From VRUE01 sp963814915 (GTDB taxonomy: Bacteria > Actinomycetota > Thermoleophilia > Solirubrobacterales > 70-9): a DNA stretch of 64,000 nt. Position 1 is the stretch's first letter, and the number at the start of each line of letters is the position of its first letter. The stretch is from assembly GCA_963814915.1 (NCBI GenBank), contig CAWFEI010000005.1, positions 124,001-188,000 of the forward strand, read 5' to 3'. The position numbers and the translations under genes were made by a program. Of the stretch, positions 48,783 through 59,272 are shown piece after piece. The notes beneath the pieces were generated by a model. The model had not been told where the DNA came from and ran no database searches. It saw only the letters and a program-made list of their open reading frames with translations.

Positions 48783-50465
48783 GTGCTGCGCGAGCTCCGG
48801 ATCGAGAACCTGCTGCTGATCGAGCGGGCCGAGCTGCGGCTGGGGGAGGGGCTGAATGCGATCACGGGGGAGACCGGTGCGGGGAAGACGGTGCTCGCCC
48901 ACTCGCTCGACCTGCTGATGGGGGGCAAGGCGCGCCCGCAGATCGTCCGCCCTGGCGCCGGCGAGGCGTGGGTCGAGGGGGTCTTCGACCTGCCCGAGGG
49001 CTTGCTCGCCGAGCCGGAGATGGGCGAGGTCGCCGAACGGCTGCCCGAGGGCGCGCAGGAAATCGTCCTTGGGCGCCGCGTCTCGGCCTCGGGCCGAACC
49101 GCCGCCTTCCTCGCCGGGCGCGCGGCCAGCGCCGCCGACCTGAAGTTGCTCGGCGGGCGTTTGCTCGCCTTCTACGGACAGCACGAGCATCGCAAGCTGA
49201 CGATCGCCTCCGCCCAGATGGACGTGCTCGACGGTTTCGCCGGCACCGAGCACGTCGCGCTCCGCGAGCGCTACCGCGAGTCCCACCGCGAGTGCGGGCG
49301 GCTGAGCGCAGAGCTCTCCGCGCTGCGCGAGCGCGACGGCTCACGCGAGCGCGACCTCGACCTCTTCCGCTATGAGCTGGCCGAGATCGAGGAGGTTGCC
49401 CCCGACGCCGCCGAGGAGGCCGAGCTCGCGGCCGAGCGCGAGCGGCTGCGCCACGCCGAGGGCCTGCGCGAGGCCGCCCTCGGGGCGCTCGCCGCGACGG
49501 CGGGCGCGGACGAGGACGGCGGTGGCGCCGCGAGCGCGCTGGCCAACGCGGAAGCGGTCCTGCAGGGGGTCGGCGGGGTCGACCCGGATCTCGACGGCCT
49601 GGCCGAGCGAATCGGCGCGCTCGCGGTCGAGCTGGAAGACGTCAGCGGTGGGCTGCGCGGCTACCTGGACGGGATCGAGGCCGACCCTGGGCGCCTGGTC
49701 GCGGTCGAGGAGCGCCTCGACGCGATCGACCGTCTGCAGCGCAAGCACGGCGGCAGCGTCGAGTCGGTGCTTTCTCACGCGGTGCGCTGCCGGGAGGAGA
49801 TCGAGCGGCTGGAGGGCGCGGAGACGCGCGGCGCTGACTCGGAGGCCGCGCTCGCCGAGGCGGAGGCACGGCGCGAGAAGCTCGGCAAGCGACTGAGCAA
49901 GGGGCGCGCAGCCGCCGCGGGGCCGCTGCGGGCCAAGGTGGCGGCCGAGCTGGAGGGCCTGGCGATGCCCGGCGCCGCGCTCGAGGTCGAGCTCGAGCCG
50001 CATCCGGAGGCCTTCGGCCCGAACGGGCGCGAGACGGTCGAGCTGCGGATCGCCCCGAACCCGGGCATGGCGCCGGCGCCGCTGCGCGACGCAGCCTCCG
50101 GCGGCGAGCTCTCGCGGGTGATGCTCGCGCTGAGCGGCCTCGGCGAAGCCGCGGGCGCCGGCACTCTCGTCTTCGACGAGATCGACGCCGGAGTGGGGGG
50201 CAAGACCGCCCGCGTGGTCGGGGAGCGGCTGCGGGCGCTCGGCGAGGGCCGCCAGGTCCTCTGCATCACTCATCTGCCGCAGGTCGCCTCGTTGGCCTCG
50301 ACCCACTTCCGCCTGGAGAAGGACCTGGGCGGCGGACGAGCCGCGGCGACGGTGCAGCGGCTCGACGGCGAGGGCGTGGTCGAGGAGATTCGCCGCATGC
50401 TCGGTGGCGAGAGCTCGGACGAGGGCGCCGACCGCCACGCCCGCGAGCTGCTCAAGGCCGCCTGA
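48783..50465 (+). CDS. recN: DNA repair protein RecN
   Basis: 560 residues, normal for this SMC-like ATPase used in double-strand-break repair. Walker A is GETGAGKTVLAHSL, preceded by LRIENLLLIERAEL. A long coiled-coil middle (about 160-370) is rich in Arg, Glu, Ala. The signature ASGGELSRVMLAL and Walker B TLVFDEIDAGVGG are followed by QVLCITHLPQVASLA. It is part of the conserved tlyA-nadK-recN-steA-steB-pyrG block. Confidence 0.95.
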   Translation: MLRELRIENLLLIERAELRLGEGLNAITGETGAGKTVLAHSLDLLMGGKARPQIVRPGAGEAWVEGVFDLPEGLLAEPEMGEVAERLPEGAQEIVLGRRVSASGRTAAFLAGRAASAADLKLLGGRLLAFYGQHEHRKLTIASAQMDVLDGFAGTEHVALRERYRESHRECGRLSAELSALRERDGSRERDLDLFRYELAEIEEVAPDAAEEAELAAERERLRHAEGLREAALGALAATAGADEDGGGAASALANAEAVLQGVGGVDPDLDGLAERIGALAVELEDVSGGLRGYLDGIEADPGRLVAVEERLDAIDRLQRKHGGSVESVLSHAVRCREEIERLEGAETRGADSEAALAEAEARREKLGKRLSKGRAAAAGPLRAKVAAELEGLAMPGAALEVELEPHPEAFGPNGRETVELRIAPNPGMAPAPLRDAASGGELSRVMLALSGLGEAAGAGTLVFDEIDAGVGGKTARVVGERLRALGEGRQVLCITHLPQVASLASTHFRLEKDLGGGRAAATVQRLDGEGVVEEIRRMLGGESSDEGADRHARELLKAA

Positions 50466-50572
50466 CCGGCGCAAATCGACGCCCGCGGCCGCTCGCGCAC
50501 AGAGCACACCACGCTTCTTGCGTCCGTGACCTGATTGGTCGCGCGACGTTGCCCGTCGGTCACCGCTTGTCC

Positions 50573-50578
50573 TAGTCT
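50573..50578 (+). promoter_or_regulatory. candidate -10 box for steA
   Basis: TAGTCT ends 6 nt before the ATG at 50585. Confidence 0.45.
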
Positions 50579-50584
50579 CAACAA

Positions 50585-51772
50585 ATGGCTACCGCCAGTC
50601 GCCGTCGCTTCCCCGCCTTGTTGTCGCGCCGCAATGGGACGAGCGCCGACGCGGCGATCGAGGGCACGGCGCGGCTCGGCCGCCGCACCAAGGACCTGGT
50701 CAAGCGCCTGCGCCCGGGCGACGTGGCCGTCGTCGACCACGTCAACATCGACCGCATCGCCGCCGAGGAGCTGGTCGCGGCCGGGGCCCGCGCCGTGGTC
50801 AACGCTTCGTCTTCGAGCGACGGTCGCTATCCGAACGCCGGCCCGCTGCTGTTGGTCCGAGCCGGAGTCGCGCTGGTCGACGTCGAGGGCGCCGATCCGT
50901 TCGAGCTGATCGACGAGGGCGCCGCGGTGAGGGTCGAGGGCGGCGTCGTCAGCAGCGACGGACGGGAGCTGCTGCGCGGCGAGGCACTCGACGTCGCGGA
51001 GCTGGAAGGCCGGCTCGCGGCTCAACGCGAGCGGGTCGACGAGGCGTTGGCCGAATTCGCCGAGAACACGGTCGCCCACGTGCGCCAGGAGACCGACCTG
51101 CTGACCGGGGCGGTCGAGTTTCCCGCGACGCGGACCGTCTTCCGCGACCGCCAGGTGCTGATCGTCGTCCGCGGTGAGGGTCACCGCAGCGACCTGAAGG
51201 CGCTCAACGCCTATATCCGCGACGTCCGGCCGCTCGTCGTCGCCGTCGACGGCGGCGCCGAGGGCTGCCTCGCGGCCGGCCTGTGCCCCGACGTGATCCT
51301 CGGCGACATGGACTCGGCGGGCGACGCGGCTCTGGGCTGCGGCGCGGAGCTGATCGTCCACGCCTATCCCGACGGCAGGGCGCCGGGGCGCGAGCGCCTG
51401 CTCGAGCTCGGCCTCAAGCACACCGTCGTCCCTGCCGCGGGGACCAGCGAGGACGTTGCGATGCTGATGTCCTACGAGAAGGGGGCGGACCTGATCGTCA
51501 GCGTCGGCGCCCACTTCAACCTGATCGAGTTCCTCGACCGCAATCGCGGCGGCATGTCCTCGACTTTCCTCACCAGGCTGAGGATCGGCGAGAAGCTGGT
51601 CGACGCCAAGGGGGTGAGCAGGCTCTACAACCCGCCGTCGACCATCGCCCCCGCGGCACTCTTCCTGGTCGCCTTCGCGATCCTGCTGACGATCCTCGTG
51701 ATTACCTCGCCGGCGCTCAACGACCTCTTCGAACTGCTCTGGCTGAAGGTGAAGATCTGGCTCGGCATGTAG
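50585..51772 (+). CDS. steA: SteA-like cytokinetic-ring protein (thiamine-pyrophosphokinase-like fold)
   Basis: 395 residues. The cytoplasmic domain has segments known in this family: AVVDHVNIDRIAAEELV, ADLIVSVGAHFNLIEFLDR, VVAVDGGAEGCLAAGLCPDVILGDMDS (like thiamine pyrophosphokinase, split here) and HAYPDGRAPG. One transmembrane helix is at the C-terminus (LFLVAFAILLTILVITS). In corynebacteria SteA and SteB help connect divisome and cell wall. steB follows, as expected. The name is by family resemblance and gene order. Confidence 0.85.
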   Translation: MATASRRRFPALLSRRNGTSADAAIEGTARLGRRTKDLVKRLRPGDVAVVDHVNIDRIAAEELVAAGARAVVNASSSSDGRYPNAGPLLLVRAGVALVDVEGADPFELIDEGAAVRVEGGVVSSDGRELLRGEALDVAELEGRLAAQRERVDEALAEFAENTVAHVRQETDLLTGAVEFPATRTVFRDRQVLIVVRGEGHRSDLKALNAYIRDVRPLVVAVDGGAEGCLAAGLCPDVILGDMDSAGDAALGCGAELIVHAYPDGRAPGRERLLELGLKHTVVPAAGTSEDVAMLMSYEKGADLIVSVGAHFNLIEFLDRNRGGMSSTFLTRLRIGEKLVDAKGVSRLYNPPSTIAPAALFLVAFAILLTILVITSPALNDLFELLWLKVKIWLGM

Positions 51773-51792
51773 TGCGCCGGGCGGCGACCCTC

Positions 51793-51798
51793 TAGCCT
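51793..51798 (+). promoter_or_regulatory. candidate -10 box for steB
   Basis: TAGCCT ends 10 nt before the ATG at 51809. Confidence 0.4.
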
Positions 51799-51808
51799 TC
51801 TCCCGCTG

Positions 51809-52675
51809 ATGGGTTACAGCGGCCGCTACCACGCCACATCGCTGATCGCAGTGTTCCTCGCGCTGGCGATCGGCATCCTGATCGGCGCCGAGTTCGGCGG
51901 CGACACGCTCTCCAACACCCGCAAGGACCTCGAGCACAGCCTCACCGGCAACCTCCAGGACGCACGAGAACGCGCCGACGAGCTGAACGGGGAACTGGGC
52001 CGCGCGAACGAGTTCTCCAGCCGCGTATTCCCAGCCCTCGTGCGCGACCGGTTGCGCGGGCGCCGCATCGGCCTGGTCGCCTTCGGCGACCTGCCGGGCG
52101 ACGTCTACGGGGCGATCGAGGCAGCCCTGGCGCCGGCCGGGGGGCGGCTGGTCGGGGTCGGGGTCGTGCGCGAGCCGATCGACACCCGGGGCCTCGCCGC
52201 CGACCTGTCGAGGACGCGCTTCGCCGCGCTCGCTCGCGATGCCGACGCGCAGACCGCACTGGGAGTCGGGCTGGGGCGCCAACTGGTTCGCGGCGGGACC
52301 CTCTTGGAGCCCGTGCGCAGCCACCTCTTTTCCCGCGCAAGCGGCAATTTCGGCGCGCTCGACGCGGTGATCGTCGTCCGCGACCAACCGCAGGATCTGG
52401 GCCCACAGCAGCACACGGTCGCCGGCCGGATGGAGGCCGGCCTGGCGCAGGGAATCACCGGCACCCGCACTCCCGCGGTCGGCGTCGAGAGCAGTCGCAC
52501 GGAACCGTCGTCGGTCTCCTTCTTCGCCGCCAACGACCTCTCCAGCGTCGACGACGTCGACCTTGTCGCCGGACGGCTGGCGACAGTCTTCGCCCTGCTC
52601 GGCGCCGAGGGCAGCTTCGGGGTCAAGGGCAGTGCCGACCGCCTACTGCCCGACCTGCTCGCCCCGCACGAATGA
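51809..52675 (+). CDS. steB: SteB/MctB-like protein (copper transporter MctB family)
   Basis: 288 residues. One N-terminal transmembrane helix (TSLIAVFLALAIGILIGA) follows MGYSGRYHA, then a coiled coil (DLEHSLTGNLQDARERADELNGELG, split at GNL) and an alpha/beta domain (VGLVAFGDLPGDVYGAI as RIGLVAFGDLPG). In mycobacteria the family includes MctB (Rv1698), linked to copper resistance and outer-membrane channel activity, and SteB in corynebacteria. Paired with steA. The stop overlaps the transferase gene (ATGA). Confidence 0.82.
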   Translation: MGYSGRYHATSLIAVFLALAIGILIGAEFGGDTLSNTRKDLEHSLTGNLQDARERADELNGELGRANEFSSRVFPALVRDRLRGRRIGLVAFGDLPGDVYGAIEAALAPAGGRLVGVGVVREPIDTRGLAADLSRTRFAALARDADAQTALGVGLGRQLVRGGTLLEPVRSHLFSRASGNFGALDAVIVVRDQPQDLGPQQHTVAGRMEAGLAQGITGTRTPAVGVESSRTEPSSVSFFAANDLSSVDDVDLVAGRLATVFALLGAEGSFGVKGSADRLLPDLLAPHE

Positions 52676-53504
52676 CCTGGGTCGGGTTCCCGGTCGCGAT
52701 CGCGGTGGCGCTCCTCGTCGTCCCGGCCGGGATCCGCGGCCTGCTCGACGCCCGGCTCGTGCGCGCGAACTTCCGCGGCGCCCGGCTCGCTTTCCCGCTC
52801 GGCGCGGTGCTCGCGACCGCCGGCCTCGTCGCCCTGGCGCCGCTCGCCTTCCTCGACGACCGCGGCGACCTCAACCTGCTCGACCCCGAACTGCGACGCT
52901 GGCTGCCCTACGTGATCGGCGTCGCCTTTCTCGGCTTCCTCGACGACTCGCTCGGGCAGGGGGAGGCGAGCGGCGCGCCCCGCGGTTGGCGCGGCCATGC
53001 CAGGGCGCTGCGCGAAGGGCGGCTGTCGACGGGGGCGATCAAGGCCGTCGGGGCGCTCGCGCTGGCCGCCTATGTGGTTTCCGGCAGGGGCCTGGAATCA
53101 TGGCGGTATCTGGCCGATGTCGCGCTGCTGATTCTCGCCACCAACGCCTTCAACCTGCTCGATCTGCGGCCCGGCCGCGCCGAGAAGGGGTTGGCTTTGC
53201 TCGGTGCCGGGCTCTGCCTCGGCGCCTGGACCTTCGCCCCGCTCGACCTGCTCGGGATCTTCGCCGGCCCGGTCCTGGTCGGCGCCTGGTTCACGCTGCG
53301 GGAGCGGGCGATGCTCGGCGACACCGGCTCCAACCTGATCGGCGCGATCGGCGGCGTCTGGTTGCTGACCACGTTGGGAGGCGCGGGGCGGTTGATCGCG
53401 CTCGCGGCGGTCGCCGCAGTGACCATTTTCGGCGAGTTGCGATCTATTTCGCGGACGATCGACTCGGTTCCGCCCTTGCGCTGGCTAGACTCGCTCGGCA
53501 GAGA

Positions 53505-53508
<4 letters not shown>
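52672..53508 (+). CDS. MraY/WecA-like UDP-sugar polyprenyl-phosphate transferase (GT4-like)
   Basis: 278 residues with about eight to ten hydrophobic segments. Motifs of the family: LGFLDDSLG (Asp pair), NAFNLLDLRPGRAEKG, in which the usual NxxNxxDGxDG is altered, and MLGDTGSNLIGAIGG. It is shorter than MraY (about 360) and lacks some cytoplasmic loops, so a specialised or degenerate transferase is possible. The gene sits between steB and pyrG and overlaps both by 4 nt. Probably handles an undecaprenyl-linked cell-envelope precursor. Confidence 0.72.
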
Positions 53509-55184
<1,676 letters not shown>

Positions 55185-55194
55185 CCTGTCCCGC

Positions 55195-56304
55195 GTGGAC
55201 AGGCTGCACGAGACGTTCGTCCGGCTGTGTGAGGTTCGCAGCCCGACGGGCGAGGAGCGCGAGGTCGCCGACTCGCTGATTGCCGAGCTGCGAGCGCTGG
55301 GGCTCGAGGTGATCGAGGACGACGCGGCCGGCCCGGCCGAGGCGGGTGCGGGCAACATCCTCGCCCGGTTGCCGGGGAGCAGCGAGCGCTGGGCGATGTT
55401 CTGCGCCCATATCGACACCGTTCCGCACCGCGGTCAGATCGAGGTGATCGAGGACGAAGGCGTTTTCCGCAGCCGCGGCGAGACGATTCTCGGCGCCGAC
55501 AACAAGGCGGCGGTCGCCGTGTTCATGGAGCTGATCGCGCGGTGCGCCGAAGATCCCCCTCCGGTCGGGATCGAGCTACTGCTCACCGTCGCCGAGGAGC
55601 AGGGCCTGCGCGGGGCGAAAGCCTTCGACACGGGGGTGCTGCGCTCCGATTGCGGCTTCGTCCTCGACCACGCCGGACCGGTGGGCGAAGTGATCGTCGC
55701 CACTCCGACCCAGCAGCGGATCCGCGCAGACTTCGCCGGCGTCGAGGCCCACGCCGGGATCGAACCGGACGACGGCAGCAGCGCGATCGCCGCCGCGGCG
55801 GCCGCGATCGACCGGATGGAGCTGGGCCGCCTCGACCCGGAGACGACCGCCAACGTCGGGCTGATCGAGGGTGGCACGTCGGGCAATGTCGTCCCGGGGC
55901 ACTGCGGCATCCGCGCCGAGGCGCGCAGCCTCGACCCCGACCGCGTCGCCGCTGTGGCCGGCGCGATGGCGGACGCCTGCACCTGGGGCGCCAGCGAGCA
56001 CGGCTGCGACGTCGATGTCCAGCTCGAAGAGCTGTTCCGCGGCTACCGGCTGCCGCCATCCTCGCCGGCCCTGGCGCTCGCCGAGACCGGTCTGCGTGGC
56101 GCCGGGCACGAGCCTGTCCGCACGGCGATCGGCGGGGGCAGCGACGCCAACGCCCTGCGCCTCGACGGATTCGACTGCGTGCTGCTCGCCAACGGGACCA
56201 AGGACGTCCACACCGCCGACGAGTGCGTCTCGGCGGCCGACCTCGACACGATGCTGGAGGTCTGTGAGGGCATCGTCGCCGCGGCCGGCGCCGCAGCGGA
56301 GTGA
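55195..56304 (+). CDS. M20 family zinc peptidase (PepT-like tripeptidase)
   Basis: 369 residues. Zinc ligands are seen in FCAHIDTVP (His), ILGADNKAAVAV (bridging Asp), TVAEEQGLRG (catalytic and metal Glu), VLDHAGPVG (Asp) and KDVHTADE (His). The dimerisation domain lies between (VEAHAGIEPDDGSSAI). Substrate is probably a di- or tripeptide. In mycobacteria a NUDIX gene lies at this position before xerD; here the peptidase and a DUF3866 gene take the place. Confidence 0.88.
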   Translation: MDRLHETFVRLCEVRSPTGEEREVADSLIAELRALGLEVIEDDAAGPAEAGAGNILARLPGSSERWAMFCAHIDTVPHRGQIEVIEDEGVFRSRGETILGADNKAAVAVFMELIARCAEDPPPVGIELLLTVAEEQGLRGAKAFDTGVLRSDCGFVLDHAGPVGEVIVATPTQQRIRADFAGVEAHAGIEPDDGSSAIAAAAAAIDRMELGRLDPETTANVGLIEGGTSGNVVPGHCGIRAEARSLDPDRVAAVAGAMADACTWGASEHGCDVDVQLEELFRGYRLPPSSPALALAETGLRGAGHEPVRTAIGGGSDANALRLDGFDCVLLANGTKDVHTADECVSAADLDTMLEVCEGIVAAAGAAAE

Positions 56305-57344
56305 GCGGCCGGCTGAAGCTGCGCCGTGGCGTCGTCGTAGACGCCGACCCGCTGAGCGTCGAGATCGAGGGCGAGCGTCGCCGGGCCTGGGCCGACGAGG
56401 CGTTGCTGGGCGAGATGCGCGTCGGCGACGAGGTGATCGTCAACGTCGCCGCCCTCGACCTGGGCCTGGGCTCGGGAGGCTTCGACGTCGTCCACGTCAA
56501 CCTGACCCGCGGCCTCGAAACCGGGGGGGCGGACGGCGAGCACGTGATCAAGCTCAACTACACGTCGCTCCAGCACCCGGTCGCGCCTGTGGAGCTCCCG
56601 GTGTGCTTTTCGCCAGGTATAGAGGCAAAAAGCACACCGGAACGGCGTGAGGGGGAAATGCCGGTGCTCGTTCTGCCCCTCCACGGCCACCTGGCTCCAG
56701 TGGCCTGGGCCGCCGCCCAGGCGAGCCCTGGGCTCGAGCTCGGCTACGTCCAGTCCGGAGGCGGAGCGCTGCCCGGCTCGCTGAGCCGCGACGTCGCGCA
56801 GCTGCGCGAGCGCGGCCTGCTCTGCGGCCACATCGCCGCCGCCCCCGCCTACGGAGGCGAGCACGAGGCGCTGAGCGTCGCCGGCGCTCTCGATGCGGCC
56901 GCCGGCCTTGGCTGGGACGCCGCCGTGGTCGGTCCCGGCCCCGGCATCATCGGCTCCGACTCGCGCCTCGGGCATGGCGGCATGGCGGCGCTGGACAACG
57001 CCCACGCGGCGCTGTCGCTCGGTCTCCCGACCCTGCTCTCGCCCCGCCTCTCCGAATCCGATCCCCGCGAGCGCCACCGAGATGTGAGCCACCACACGCT
57101 CACTGTGCTGGAGATGCTGTTGGCCGGAGTGGGGGTGGCTGTGCCGACCGACAGTCCATCTGTCACCTCAAAGCTGGCCGAGGTGGCGGGTGATCGCCAC
57201 CAGCTCCACGAAGCTGAGCCCGATCTCGCCGGTTACTCGGCTTCAAGGCTTCCCACGCAGACCATGGGAAGAGACATCGGCGACGACCGACTCTTTTTCG
57301 CCGCGCCCCTGGCCGCGGGCGCTCTCTTGCGCCGCGAGGGTTGA
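56301..57344 (+). CDS. DUF3866 family protein
   Basis: 347 residues. Family-like parts are LRRGVVVDADPLSVEI, GFDVVHVNLTRGL, VIKLNYTSLQHPVAPVEL, and a C-terminal alpha/beta region with AAVVGPGPGIIGSDSRLGHGG and LSPRLSESDPRERHRDVSHHT. Function is unknown. Starts at GTG overlapping the peptidase stop (GTGA). An unusual AT-richer 17-bp inverted repeat (56598-56640) is inside the coding part and translates as PVCFSPGIEAKSTPE; it interrupts an otherwise conserved-looking stretch. The gene lies between the peptidase and xerD. Confidence 0.75.
   Translation: MSGRLKLRRGVVVDADPLSVEIEGERRRAWADEALLGEMRVGDEVIVNVAALDLGLGSGGFDVVHVNLTRGLETGGADGEHVIKLNYTSLQHPVAPVELPVCFSPGIEAKSTPERREGEMPVLVLPLHGHLAPVAWAAAQASPGLELGYVQSGGGALPGSLSRDVAQLRERGLLCGHIAAAPAYGGEHEALSVAGALDAAAGLGWDAAVVGPGPGIIGSDSRLGHGGMAALDNAHAALSLGLPTLLSPRLSESDPRERHRDVSHHTLTVLEMLLAGVGVAVPTDSPSVTSKLAEVAGDRHQLHEAEPDLAGYSASRLPTQTMGRDIGDDRLFFAAPLAAGALLRREG
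56598..56640. repeat. 17-bp inverted repeat inside the DUF3866 gene
   Basis: Left arm CCGGTGTGCTTTTCGCC, 9-nt loop AGGTATAGA, right arm GGCAAAAAGCACACCGG. The arms match at 16 of 17 positions. A very stable hairpin with lower GC than its surroundings, in frame. Confidence 0.85.
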
Positions 57345-57369
57345 GGCTCCCGCGGGAGAAAGCTCCCGC

Positions 57370-58317
57370 ATGGCCGTCGCAGTCGCGTCCCCACCGGAGG
57401 TCGATGCCCGCTTCGAGGGCTTTGTCCTCGACTTCCTCTCCTACCTGGAGCTGGAGCGCGGCCTCTCGCGCAACACACTCAACGCCTACCGCACCGATCT
57501 GTTGCAGTACGGCGACTTTCTCAACGAGCACGAGCTCGACCCGCTGGCGGCACGACCAGCCGACATCGGCGACTTCCTCGCCGACCTCGCGACCGGCAAC
57601 GGCCGGCCCGCCTGCTCGGCCGCGACCGTGCATCGCAAGACCGCCTGCCTGCGCTCCTTCTACAAGCACCTGCGCCGCGATGAGCTGATCGGTGACGACC
57701 CGACCGCGGCGCTCAGCGCTCCGCGCCGGGCGAAGAAGCTGCCCCAGGTGCTGAACTACTCCGAGGTGCAGAACCTGCTCTCCGCGCCACGGGGCAGTGA
57801 GCCGACGACGCTGCGCGACCGGGCGCTGCTCGAGGTGATGTACGCGTGTGGGCTGCGTGCATCGGAGACGATCGGGCTGGAGCTCTCCGACATCGACTTG
57901 GGCGAGGGCATGCTGCGGGCGCGGGGCAAGGGCTCCAAGGAGCGGATCGTGCCGCTCGGGCGCAAGGCGATCGCGGCGATATCCGCCTATCTGCGCGGGG
58001 GCAGGCCGAAGCTCGTGCCCGCCGAGCGCCACGAGGCGCGGCTCTTCGTCAACTTCCGCGGCGGTCCGTTGAGCCGCCAGGGCCTCTACAAGATCGTCCA
58101 ACGCCATGCCCGCGAGGCCGGCCTCGCGGGGCGGATGAGCCCCCACACCCTGCGCCATAGCTTCGCCACCCACCTGCTCGCGGGCGGCTGCGACCTGCGT
58201 GCAGTGCAGGAGATGCTCGGCCACGCCGATATCGCGACGACGCAGATGTACACGCATCTCTCCGGCGAGCGCCTCAAAGAGGTCTACTACGAGGCGCACC
58301 CCCGCGCGACCGAATAG
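57370..58317 (+). CDS. xerD: Tyrosine recombinase XerD-like
   Basis: 315 residues. Catalytic set: Arg in YACGLRASETIGL, Lys in KGSKERIVPLG, HTLRHSFATHLL (HxxR), LGHADIATTQMYTHLS (His and nucleophile Tyr). The N-terminal core-binding domain starts LDFLSYLELERGLSRNTLNAYRTDL, split at LSR. It resolves chromosome dimers with FtsK at dif. The ATG at 57370 is chosen; an upstream reading overlaps DUF3866. Unlike the integrase at 41402 this gene is complete, and its place after pyrG is conserved. Confidence 0.93.
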   Translation: MAVAVASPPEVDARFEGFVLDFLSYLELERGLSRNTLNAYRTDLLQYGDFLNEHELDPLAARPADIGDFLADLATGNGRPACSAATVHRKTACLRSFYKHLRRDELIGDDPTAALSAPRRAKKLPQVLNYSEVQNLLSAPRGSEPTTLRDRALLEVMYACGLRASETIGLELSDIDLGEGMLRARGKGSKERIVPLGRKAIAAISAYLRGGRPKLVPAERHEARLFVNFRGGPLSRQGLYKIVQRHAREAGLAGRMSPHTLRHSFATHLLAGGCDLRAVQEMLGHADIATTQMYTHLSGERLKEVYYEAHPRATE

Positions 58318-58343
58318 GGGCCCCGGTCGGGTAGAAATCGTGG

Positions 58344-59264
58344 ATGCCCGAGCTGCCCGAGGTCGAGACCGTCTGTCGCCAGCTCGAGCCGGAGATCGAA
58401 GGCCGGCGGATCGAGCGGCTCGAGGTCTACGACCCGCGCTGGTGCCGGCCGATGGCTCCGGCGCAGCTGGAGGCGGCGTTGGGCGGCAGCACGATCGAGG
58501 GGCTGGGCCGCCGTGGCAAGTACCTGCTGCTCGGCATCGATGGGGGAAGGACGTTGGTCATGCACCTGCGGATGACCGGAAACCTGGTTCTGGTCGAGGG
58601 CGAGGAACGGCTCGACCCCTCAGAGGGGATGCGGCTGTACGAGGGTGAGCGCTCGGCCTCCGAGCGCCACCTGCGCGCCCGGTTCGCCCTCGACGACGGC
58701 CGCGAGCTCTGGTTCACCGATCCGCGCCGTTTCGGCGAGGCGCTGCTGCTCGACGACGGCGAGCTGGACGCCCACTTCGCGCCCCGGCTCGGAGTCGAGC
58801 CGTTTTCCCCCGAGTTCACCGCGGCGGCCCTGGGCGAGATCGCCGCGGGCCGGACCGCTCCGCTGAAGTCCTTTCTGCTCGACCAGAAGGGGATCGCCGG
58901 GGTGGGGAACATCTATGCCGACGAGGCGCTCTTCCGCGCCCGGCTGCACCCGCTCTCACCGGCGGGCTCGATGAAGACCGAGCACGTCGAGGCGCTGCGC
59001 GACGCGGTCGTGGCGGCGCTCGAAGCAGGTATCGACCGTGGTGGGGCCTCGATTGACGACTACCGCGACGGGCGCGGTGAGCAGGGCACGATGCAGGACG
59101 AGTTCCTCGTCCACACCCGCGCGGGCGAGCCCTGCCCGCGCCGCGACGGCACCGTCGAGCGGATCGTCGTCTCCGGCCGCTCGACCTACTTCTGCCCGGC
59201 CTGCCAGATACGCCTGCGCCGTCGCCCGCGACGGCGTCGCCGTCCGGCGCCCCCTTCAACGTAG
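58344..59264 (+). CDS. mutM: Formamidopyrimidine-DNA glycosylase (Fpg/MutM)
   Basis: 306 residues. It removes 8-oxoguanine and nicks the abasic site. Catalytic N-terminal Pro follows Met in MPELPEVET. The H2TH region KGIAGVGNIYADEALF is intact, and the zinc-finger end reads EPCPRRDGTVERIVV, then RSTYFCPACQ. In the first Cys pair (usual CxxC) the second Cys is replaced, leaving three Cys. The last 20 residues are Arg/Pro-rich. Possible -10 TAGAAA at 58332. Confidence 0.92.
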   Translation: MPELPEVETVCRQLEPEIEGRRIERLEVYDPRWCRPMAPAQLEAALGGSTIEGLGRRGKYLLLGIDGGRTLVMHLRMTGNLVLVEGEERLDPSEGMRLYEGERSASERHLRARFALDDGRELWFTDPRRFGEALLLDDGELDAHFAPRLGVEPFSPEFTAAALGEIAAGRTAPLKSFLLDQKGIAGVGNIYADEALFRARLHPLSPAGSMKTEHVEALRDAVVAALEAGIDRGGASIDDYRDGRGEQGTMQDEFLVHTRAGEPCPRRDGTVERIVVSGRSTYFCPACQIRLRRRPRRRRRPAPPST

Positions 59265-59272
59265 GGCGGCCC

